Below are positions 37,603-43,964 of a stretch of DNA of 43,964 bases, piece by piece (position 1 is the first letter of the stretch; every line of letters begins with the position of its first letter). The position numbers and the translations under genes are program-made. This stretch comes from a virus. The stretch covers positions 1 to 43,964 of IMG/VR virus record IMGVR_UViG_3300031707_005111; one strand, written 5' to 3'. The notes under the pieces were generated by a model. That model had not been told where the DNA came from. It saw only the letters and a list, made by a program, of their open reading frames with translations, and searched no databases.

Positions 37603-40513
37603 TCGAACCACCCATCCCACCTATACTTATTGAAGGAATTACGGCCAGGATTGTCACTGGTAATGGGTCTTTCTGTCTGTAGAATACCCGGCCACCTTCT
37701 GAATAATTTCCGGTTATTGGTTGTTTGTAAAATCCAGATTTTAAATCTATTGGCGAACCCATCGGTTCGTTTGTGCGCTGGGTTATTTCATCAAGGTGAT
37801 CTGAGTCCGGGCCTATCCAGCCGCCTCTTGAGTTTAAGAACCTGAATTGCACGTTCGATACTTTTAATAACTTGCCCTGCGTGGTGCCTGTGGCTAAACT
37901 CAGTTCTATGTCCAGGGTTTCCAAGTCTGATATGTAAGGCAGGCCCACGTGTACTCTTGATGCGGCGACAGGCAGAGTTATTGCGTTATCTGTTACTACT
38001 AAATCATTTATAACATTTCCGTCGGCCAACACTACCACTTTCTTTCCTGCAAGGTGGTCCAGGCCAGCGGATATCGATGTTATTACTTTACGCGCCTTAC
38101 CTGCGGAGGTATACGCAGTGTATGCGCTTGAATTTATGTAGGCGCCAGTAGAGGTAATTGTACCTGTGGCGACACCTGCGCCATTACCAACAGAAGTATT
38201 CAAAGTAAAAGTCGTAGGAGATGTTACGGTAATCGTCCATGTTCCGTTGGCATTGGTATTAACCAGATGATTGGCCACAACAACTATAGTCCCGGTTGTA
38301 AGTCCATGAGGAAGTGTGGTAATTTCTATTGGCGTAGTGTTGGTTGAAGAAATTATGTTGATGACTGGGCAGATGTCTGATTCTTTAATTTTAAAAGTAT
38401 CGGCTGTTTTATCGGATACCTTGAACCTCAGATTGTTTACTTCAATCATTCCTTTAACATCTGATATATCTACTAAGTCGCCATCTACAAATCCGTGCCC
38501 TACTGCCGTTACTACTGCTTGAGTAGCTTTGGTTATACCGGTTATGGTTTTAGGGATATCATAGGTTAAACCGCAGTCTACGAAAAACTGGTCGCGGGGG
38601 TCGGTAGATACCATGCGCTGCACCATGCGCTCAATAAACCTTTCGTTGCCTCTTTTTATTACAAACCAGACTTCATCATAAGTTTCTCCGGGAATAGTCC
38701 AGACAGACTCAAATTCTCCGTCGGTATCGTGCCATGTCCAGGCCACTACCTCTTGTTCTCTTAAATAAGTTAAGGATAATAATATACCGTCGTCTCTTAT
38801 GCACCAGAGTAGACTGTCTGGTTCTGCCTGATAGGCCATGTCTATTATTTGATGATTCTGGAATAGATGGTTTGATAATAGGCTTAACGGATCTCCAGTG
38901 TAGCTGTCTGAGGCGTAGTCAAAAGCCAGGTCTCTTACTATTGAACCTTTTGGCTGAATGAATATTACTCTGCTGCCTATTACTACTGGAGTGACTTCAG
39001 AACATCCCCTATAGCCATGGAGTTTCTGGCTTATGGATGTTGGAGTTATAGATGCGTTGGCTCCTGGACCTATGCTCCATTCGCTTGATGAGGTAAAAGC
39101 AAGAATTTCACCTAACCCCACAAGGTGCCTTATGGCGTTCATCTTGCGGCTGGGGAGATTTACGGTTATGCCGTCTGAGTCTACCAGAGGGTCACTGCGG
39201 CCGAAGTTTATATAATTGCTGGTCTTGGTAGTCCAGGTTGTCTGCGGTTCGTGTTTAGTGGAAGCAAAAACTAATCTGTCCTGATAAAAAGTTACAGTTG
39301 CTGGATATCCTCTATAGTCTGACCATGCGCCTTCTGACCAATCTGCTGTTGCAACTGCTAAACCTATTTCTTCCAGGACGGTCGCGGTTACGCTGGTCGG
39401 ACTGGAATATGCAGTTATTTTTACAATACCTGTTTGTGTGAAGGCGTCTGTAGTCAGGTCTACATTAATCGTTCCGCCTGTTGTATAGGCATAGCAATTT
39501 ATCCGTACCAGAAATGGCTTGTCTTCATCCTCTGTGCCGTATGTATTGGGATTATAGTCATCGGCTGAGGTAAATACCCTGATGGTGGTCCATGTTGAGC
39601 CACCGTCTATAGACTTTTCTACTTTTATCTTGCCTGTCCAGGTTCCATGAGTGATTATACGCCAGGTGTTACCACACTTTAGTGCTGTGCCTGTGCCAGT
39701 CCCTGTAAACGCTCCTGTATATGCCTGGCCTTCTACATCATGCTCAAGTTTAAATAATGCCCCGATATGAAGTACATTGAATAATGCTGCGGATGCGGTT
39801 AAAGTTATCGTGCCGGTTACACCTCCTACAGGAGTTATCTTCAGGGTTTCAATAGCGTTCTGCGACATAAACGGGCCATCTTCAAAAAGGTATAATTCAA
39901 GGCGCCAACTTATGTGTGAATACCTCGTTAGTGTGCGGGGATAATAATTGCGATGGGTAATATATAGTACATCTGCTGACTGCGTAAATTTAAGCGTATC
40001 CAGGTCAGCTTTAACATAGGGGGTGGATATTTCGTAGATGTTTGAGGACTCCCAGTCTGTGGTATTGCCCGGGGGAGTGTTGTGATCCGTTCCGTTAGAT
40101 GTATGGTTTGTTTTGGAACGATAGATGACATCGCTTACTTTAACGAAGTCGCCGATGTAATAGACCGTGGACGTTACCCACGCGGCTGTTGACACTGGGG
40201 CGATTATCTGACCGGCCTTACCAGTCGCATCGTTCATATAGAAGCGGCAGTAGTATTCGCCGAATTCTATTGAATATACCTGCTCGGTAGAAAATTCAAA
40301 ACCTACTCCTCTACATTTTTTATTTGCGTATTTTGGTTTGGATATGAATTGAAGGCCGGGGCGGTTAGATGCGGATCCGTGCGGATGAACAAAGAAATTG
40401 CGCAACCTCCTGCATCCTGATGCATAGCGCTGGAGGTCTACGCGAGAATATAAGCTGGGTGCAAGTTCGCCGCCTGCAAAGGTCGGTTTTAATATCTGAA
40501 CTGGTTGGGGCAT
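37592..40513 (-). CDS. Tail tubular protein B-like nozzle protein (973 aa)
   Basis: The N terminus (QPVQILKPTFAGGELAPSLY, SRVDLQRYASGCRRLRNFFV, HPHGSASNRPGLQFI) is the conserved start of podoviral nozzle/tubular-B proteins. YPATVTFYQDRLVFASTKHE, the GYRGCSE region and EVVAWTWHDTDG are also typical. Around residues 690-830 two inserted beta modules (VGHGFVDGDLVDISDVKGM and LPHGLTTGTIVVVANHLV) resemble FCCH-type domains often inserted in these proteins. It forms the lower tail tube that seals and releases DNA. Confidence 0.88.
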   Translation of the reverse strand: MPQPVQILKPTFAGGELAPSLYSRVDLQRYASGCRRLRNFFVHPHGSASNRPGLQFISKPKYANKKCRGVGFEFSTEQVYSIEFGEYYCRFYMNDATGKAGQIIAPVSTAAWVTSTVYYIGDFVKVSDVIYRSKTNHTSNGTDHNTPPGNTTDWESSNIYEISTPYVKADLDTLKFTQSADVLYITHRNYYPRTLTRYSHISWRLELYLFEDGPFMSQNAIETLKITPVGGVTGTITLTASAALFNVLHIGALFKLEHDVEGQAYTGAFTGTGTGTALKCGNTWRIITHGTWTGKIKVEKSIDGGSTWTTIRVFTSADDYNPNTYGTEDEDKPFLVRINCYAYTTGGTINVDLTTDAFTQTGIVKITAYSSPTSVTATVLEEIGLAVATADWSEGAWSDYRGYPATVTFYQDRLVFASTKHEPQTTWTTKTSNYINFGRSDPLVDSDGITVNLPSRKMNAIRHLVGLGEILAFTSSSEWSIGPGANASITPTSISQKLHGYRGCSEVTPVVIGSRVIFIQPKGSIVRDLAFDYASDSYTGDPLSLLSNHLFQNHQIIDMAYQAEPDSLLWCIRDDGILLSLTYLREQEVVAWTWHDTDGEFESVWTIPGETYDEVWFVIKRGNERFIERMVQRMVSTDPRDQFFVDCGLTYDIPKTITGITKATQAVVTAVGHGFVDGDLVDISDVKGMIEVNNLRFKVSDKTADTFKIKESDICPVINIISSTNTTPIEITTLPHGLTTGTIVVVANHLVNTNANGTWTITVTSPTTFTLNTSVGNGAGVATGTITSTGAYINSSAYTAYTSAGKARKVITSISAGLDHLAGKKVVVLADGNVINDLVVTDNAITLPVAASRVHVGLPYISDLETLDIELSLATGTTQGKLLKVSNVQFRFLNSRGGWIGPDSDHLDEITQRTNEPMGSPIDLKSGFYKQPITGNYSEGGRVFYRQKDPLPVTILAVIPSISIGGMGGSNAN

Positions 40514-40528
40514 TAATCACTCTTCCTG

Positions 40529-40657
40529 TTAAAATGCATTCTCCGTAAATACTCCATTTAAGTCCAAATCCCCGTTCGCTTTCAGCCTTGCTACTTCTAC
40601 CCCGTCCACAAAGAAAGAAATCCAATGGTTAATAAGGTCATAACTGAAAGTTACCAA
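40529..40657 (-). CDS. 42-aa stand-alone copy of the repeat protein's C-terminal domain
   Basis: A TTG start at 40657 has a perfect AGGAGG five bases upstream, overlapping the stop of the repeat-protein gene. The product, SYDLINHWISFFVDGVEVAR then GDLDLNGVFTENAF, aligns with the last 40 residues of the 529-aa protein (YDSTNHWITFLVEGAEAARM...NLDLHGVVNENAF). It is evidently a tandem duplication of that terminal domain reduced to a separate gene, perhaps a cap or chaperone for the fibre. Confidence 0.72.
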   Translation of the reverse strand: MVTFSYDLINHWISFFVDGVEVARLKANGDLDLNGVFTENAF

Positions 40658-40666
40658 TTTATCCTC

Positions 40667-42256
40667 CTAAAACGCATTCTCATTCACTACTCCGTGCAAG
40701 TCTAAGTTTCCGCTATCCCTCATTCTCGCTGCTTCCGCGCCTTCAACGAGGAATGTAATCCAATGGTTAGTGCTATCGTATTTGAAACCTGTCCTTCCTA
40801 ATGAAACGCTTATGATTTGCGTACCTGTAGTTAAGTCAAGGGACGTCGCAATCTGGGTAATAGAAGCTGTAACTAAAGTTGTTATTACCTGGGTACCTGT
40901 AGCGAGAGTTAACGAAGTCGCCGTTTGGGTTACGCTGATAACCCTTGTGGTTTCTACTAATTGGTCGCCTTTGGTAAGCGCTAAAGAGGTATATATCTGT
41001 GTAACATTAACTATTCTGGTTGTGGCGACCGCCTGTGTCCCTGATGTCAAATTCAAAGCGACTGCAACTTGTGAAATGCCGACCGATATCTGCGCCGTTA
41101 TACTTTGTATTCCCGCAGTCAGATTAAGCGAAGCAGTAACTTGAGATATGTTTATTGAAATTTGCGCCGCAACTGTTTGCATCCCAGTAACGAGTGTTAA
41201 TGAAGCCGCTACTTGGGTAACGCTGGCATCAACTACAGTTCCTGCGGAAACCGATTGTGTGCCTACCGATAAAGACAGACTCTCCGCTACCTGTACAATA
41301 CTAACATTATTTATTGTGGCAATCGCTTGTGTCCCCTTTGATAGGGATAATGAAGTGGCAATTTGGGAAATTCCTACAATTTGAATAGTAGTGACTGCCT
41401 GCGTTCCCGTCGCTAATGTAAGAGAAACGGCGGTTTGAGATATAGATATACTTACCTTAGCCACTATTGCCTGCGTTCCTGATGAGAGTGAAAGCGAAGT
41501 GGCAACCTGGCTTACGGATGCGTCTATGTGCGCCGCTATAACTTGCGTGCCTGCGGTAAGCGATAAGGATGCTACTATCTGACTAATGGACACATTTATT
41601 TTTGCGACTATACTTTGAGTTCCTACACTTAGTGAAAGTGAAGAGGCAATTTGTGCAATGCTCGCTTCCTGGACAGCAGCGATTGCCTGAGTGCCTATTG
41701 AAAGAGATAATGAGGCAGCGACTTGAGATATACTTACTATATTTACAGTGACTACGGTTTGCGTGCCTGAACTAAGAGATAAGGAAGCCGCAATTTGAGT
41801 TACAGATGCGTTTATATGTGCCACAATAGTTTGAGTTCCCGATGAGAGGGACAATGAAGCGGCAGATTGACTTACAGATGTGCTTATCTGTACTTCTATG
41901 CTTTGAGTGCCTGTAGATAGAACGAGGGCTTTAGCGACCTGACTTACAGATATGTTTACTTGAGCAGCAATACTTTGGGTTCCTGCCGAGAGAGTTAAAG
42001 AAGCAACGACTTGCGTAATGCTGGCATTGACTAAAACATTGGCGACTACCGTCTGAGTTCCAGTAGTCAAAGCAAGTGAGGTGGCAACTTGGGATATAGA
42101 CGCTGATGTCAGTATATTGGCCTCAATCGCCTGTGTCCCCTTTGATAAGGTTAGACTCGCCGCTACTTGGGTAACTGAGGCATTGACTATGCCACCCGTA
42201 GGCACATATTTTTCAGTATTGAAATCATTGGTATTAAATCCACCTTGATTAAACAT
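40667..42256 (-). CDS. 19-repeat beta-solenoid-like structural protein (529 aa)
   Basis: After a 25-residue start (MFNQGGFNTNDFNTEKYVPT) the protein consists of 19 tandem repeats of 23-26 residues with consensus xSxSQVAxSLSLSxGTQxIxA, to about residue 480, then a unique 40-residue C-terminal domain (FKYDSTNHWITFLVEGAEAA...NENAF). Regular Ser/Thr/Val/Ala spacing fits a stacked beta-fold, probably an extended fibre or spike shaft. It lies between the glycosyltransferase and nozzle genes, so it is probably a virion appendage. The copy number could vary by recombination. Confidence 0.85.
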   Translation of the reverse strand: MFNQGGFNTNDFNTEKYVPTGGIVNASVTQVAASLTLSKGTQAIEANILTSASISQVATSLALTTGTQTVVANVLVNASITQVVASLTLSAGTQSIAAQVNISVSQVAKALVLSTGTQSIEVQISTSVSQSAASLSLSSGTQTIVAHINASVTQIAASLSLSSGTQTVVTVNIVSISQVAASLSLSIGTQAIAAVQEASIAQIASSLSLSVGTQSIVAKINVSISQIVASLSLTAGTQVIAAHIDASVSQVATSLSLSSGTQAIVAKVSISISQTAVSLTLATGTQAVTTIQIVGISQIATSLSLSKGTQAIATINNVSIVQVAESLSLSVGTQSVSAGTVVDASVTQVAASLTLVTGMQTVAAQISINISQVTASLNLTAGIQSITAQISVGISQVAVALNLTSGTQAVATTRIVNVTQIYTSLALTKGDQLVETTRVISVTQTATSLTLATGTQVITTLVTASITQIATSLDLTTGTQIISVSLGRTGFKYDSTNHWITFLVEGAEAARMRDSGNLDLHGVVNENAF

Positions 42257-42923
42257 TCACTTCCCTCTTTATATGCTCACACACCACATCTCCGTTCATA
42301 AATAACTCATACCCAGCGTCCTGTGCGTCCCTGGCGAACATCAGGCATTCGCAGGCCCTACCATTCTTATTTACCTCTAAATCAAATCCATGTTTGAACG
42401 ATACCTTTTCCAGCACTTCCCTCGACATCATCACGCAACCCAGATCGATTTTATCGACCCGTATGACGCTATTCTGTGGTTTCTCTACGGAGGCAATTAC
42501 ATTATTGGCAACCCAGTTAGCACAGTTCCATACTTCTCTTCCGTCCTTCTCCATCAACCTATACCACCCGCCCATGATGTGTTTCTGTTTAGGTTCTGGC
42601 ATATTAGGAAACTGTAATTTTAATCTATCAAATGAGTGATTAACTTTCGGCACTTGGAGTTGCAACATCAAACTTGAGATTGCATTAATGGGTAACACCA
42701 CGTCGCTATCCACCAAGAAGAAATAATCGGCGTCAGTCTTGAGAGCCTTCTCCCTCGCTGTATTCCTGTGATTAACTATATTGATTATCCTATTGATATT
42801 TGACTCACCCTTTAACACATCAATCAGGATATCAAAGTTAGGATAGTCCTGCCCTCGGATGCTTCGCTCGCATTCGGGCATGACAGAGTCTTCAGTAATA
42901 ACAACGACGAGGACTTTAGGCAT
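42249..42923 (-). CDS. GT-A type glycosyltransferase (family 2-like)
   Basis: The N terminus MPKVLVVVITEDSVMPECER is the nucleotide-binding start, HRNTAREKALKTDADYFFLV is followed by the metal-binding DSD (about residue 73), and the later MMSREVLEKVSFKHG and ARDAQDAGYELFMNGD segments fit GT2-like enzymes. At 224 residues it is a minimal catalytic domain without membrane anchor. It sits between collar-module genes and the Ser/Thr-rich repeat protein, overlapping the former by 8 bp and the latter by 8 bp. It may glycosylate a virion protein. Confidence 0.83.
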   Translation of the reverse strand: MPKVLVVVITEDSVMPECERSIRGQDYPNFDILIDVLKGESNINRIINIVNHRNTAREKALKTDADYFFLVDSDVVLPINAISSLMLQLQVPKVNHSFDRLKLQFPNMPEPKQKHIMGGWYRLMEKDGREVWNCANWVANNVIASVEKPQNSVIRVDKIDLGCVMMSREVLEKVSFKHGFDLEVNKNGRACECLMFARDAQDAGYELFMNGDVVCEHIKREVNV

Positions 42924-43098
42924 CTATTTTCTTTGCAACGTCTATTGGCATAGGAGTTGCTTTTACAATCTCTGTGAAAGTAACAACCGAAATGCTAAAC
43001 GTCTTTACATCTCCCAAATATTTCTGCAAATCATCACAGAACGTTTTAGCTTCTACTTCGTCCTCAACTACTTTTTTAATAGACACAGATAATAACAT
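42916..43098 (-). CDS. Small hypothetical protein (60 aa)
   Basis: The ATG at 43098 has an AAGGAGG site five bases upstream; the longer frame from 43131 is not supported. The product, MLLSVSIKKVVEDEVEAKTF then VKTFSISVVTFTEIVKATPM, looks like a small alpha/beta domain. It lies between the collar protein and the glycosyltransferase. No family recognised. Confidence 0.6.
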   Translation of the reverse strand: MLLSVSIKKVVEDEVEAKTFCDDLQKYLGDVKTFSISVVTFTEIVKATPMPIDVAKKIDA

Positions 43099-43109
43099 TT
43101 TTCCTCCTT

Positions 43110-43964
43110 TTATTTTATTCTTAAAACCCAAACCACCTCATAGTAGGACGGAAGTGCCCACTCAATGCAATTCCCTGTGTAGTCTGTGCAAGGAGTACAA
43201 CACCAGTAAGCACCACCTAAACAGAAAGGGACATTACCGCAAAGACTATGAATGTGTCCTGAATCCGATACGGTGGGATACTGCGTATCCGTTGAACCTG
43301 AATGTGTGTGACTTTGGGCTGCCACACTTTGCATTGCATTGTCGCCACAGACATTTTGGTCTGAACTCTCATTACCGGTTGAAAAACTATGAGAGTGACC
43401 ATTTGGCTCACTAACATTGGCATAACCAGTATTGGTGCAACCACAACCTAAGTCAACGCACCCGCAATGATAGTGATCTAAAGAAGTCGTACAAATGGTA
43501 TGACGATGGTCGTCTGCACCACCAGTCCCCCCCGAAGTTGTCTTGCCTCTCAAAAATCGTTGAACACCGCCAGGACTACCACCATTATAGGCATTCAAAT
43601 CAGGAATAACGACGCTGTTAAAAGGAGAATCGGCATCAGTTAAGGTCTGCCCATTACATTCTACAAATTCAGTTGGTAGGGCAGGACAACCAGTAAGAGA
43701 TTTAAGCAACGCAACAGTAACACCAACTGGAACTAATCCCTTTAATTCAGTCAACTGACCTGCGGTGATTAGCATTTCTACGGCTTCACCATCACCATGA
43801 GCGACATCAGTAGTCCCTTCTTGAGCCCTTACAATGGTAAGGACATGGGTTGACCTTGCGGTTACTCTTACTATTTCCATGCCAGAATCATCAGCAGGGT
43901 CGGGATATGTCGCCTTGTCCCATAAGGTAACAAGGAAATCGCCAGACGCAGGAAAGACCGCCCC
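43110..43964 (-). CDS. Tail collar/fibre protein, main part (joins 220..1)
   Basis: Together with the 5' part at 220-1 this encodes 315 residues. The middle has the phage tail-collar motif: VPVGVTVALLKSLTGCPALP, TEFVECNGQTL, then SVVIPDLNAYNG and VQRFLRGKTTSGGTGGADDH. The C-terminal 140 residues are rich in Cys and His (CGCVDLGCGC, HSHSFSTG, QSHTHSG, YWCCTPCTDYTGNC), ending EWALPSYYEVVWVLRIK. Collar-fold fibres often carry metal-binding HxH loops; the Cys clusters here are exceptional. The initiation codon is at 220, not 43880. Confidence 0.85.
   Translation of the reverse strand, partial: GAVFPASGDFLVTLWDKATYPDPADDSGMEIVRVTARSTHVLTIVRAQEGTTDVAHGDGEAVEMLITAGQLTELKGLVPVGVTVALLKSLTGCPALPTEFVECNGQTLTDADSPFNSVVIPDLNAYNGGSPGGVQRFLRGKTTSGGTGGADDHRHTICTTSLDHYHCGCVDLGCGCTNTGYANVSEPNGHSHSFSTGNESSDQNVCGDNAMQSVAAQSHTHSGSTDTQYPTVSDSGHIHSLCGNVPFCLGGAYWCCTPCTDYTGNCIEWALPSYYEVVWVLRIK
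43838..43964. repeat. Terminal direct repeat, right copy (circular contig overlap)
   Basis: Identical to bases 1-127. The open frame of the collar gene crosses it without a stop, which supports a circular molecule of 43,837 bp. Confidence 0.93.

Noticed and set aside
40667-42256. CRISPR-like or satellite DNA repeat
   Set aside because: Periodicity is in the protein sequence within one open frame; DNA copies are diverged and there are no spacers.
43110-43880. 256-residue collar protein starting at 43880
   Set aside because: The frame is open upstream through the right end and continues at 220, where an ATG with a ribosome site is found. The internal ATG has no ribosome site.

Overview
The window is a complete circular genome of a temperate, short-tailed bacteriophage (podovirus). 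The first 127 bases are repeated exactly at the end (1-127 = 43838-43964), so the unique genome is 43,837 bp and the ends are only an assembly cut through a tail-collar gene. The virion genes follow a BPP-1/T7-like plan: podoviral portal, Bbp19-like protein, scaffold, major capsid protein, Bbp16-like cement protein, tail tubular proteins A and B, and gp13/14/15/16-like internal virion proteins. An overlapping Rz/Rz1-like pair and several lipoproteins point to a diderm (outer-membrane) host. I cannot name the host.

Layout. Almost everything reads leftward on the minus strand. (1) Terminase operon, about 10.3-8.1 kb, behind a TTGACA promoter. (2) Late structural operon, which starts near 8.1 kb behind a sister promoter and a short leader with two hairpins, runs to coordinate 1, continues from 43.9 kb to the tail fibre at 25.6 kb, and ends in a lysis/membrane gene cluster at 25.3-22.6 kb. 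(3) Attachment region and integrase at 22.4-21.1 kb. (4) Genetic switch at 19.5-21.0 kb: a rightward lysogeny operon (XRE regulator, lipoprotein, small XRE protein, integrase) diverges from a leftward XRE/Arc-like regulator pair, with three 17-bp palindromic operators between them. (5) Leftward early region at 19.3-10.3 kb: small regulators, SbcC-like ATPase, YqaJ exonuclease, RecT, RlpA-like protein, SWIM protein, SSB, replication protein, VRR-NUC nuclease and a HAD/methyltransferase chimera.

The most unusual content is a split diversity-generating retroelement (DGR) system. Two DUF1566 (C-type-lectin-fold) proteins in the early region end in 131-bp segments aligned without gaps. They differ at 21 positions, all first or second codon bases, and are identical for 49 bp through the stop codon and beyond. 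This is the adenine-mutagenesis signature of DGR variable regions. A shortened Avd-like gene follows one of them directly. The tail fibre has a third, unrelated, VR-like C terminus. No reverse transcriptase and no template repeat were found in the window, so the diversification machinery must act in trans or has been lost. Because the two DUF1566 proteins lack signal peptides and lie among replication genes, they look like diversified cytoplasmic proteins rather than receptor-binding tips.

Other notable items: a 13-bp motif TGWCA-WWW-TGWCA at five regulatory positions; a 19-repeat structural protein with a tiny stand-alone copy of its C-terminal domain; a 2,322-residue polyvalent virion protein with an embedded D12-methylase-like domain carrying DPQY; a HAD phosphatase fused to the C-terminal part of a DNA methyltransferase; and no classical endolysin.
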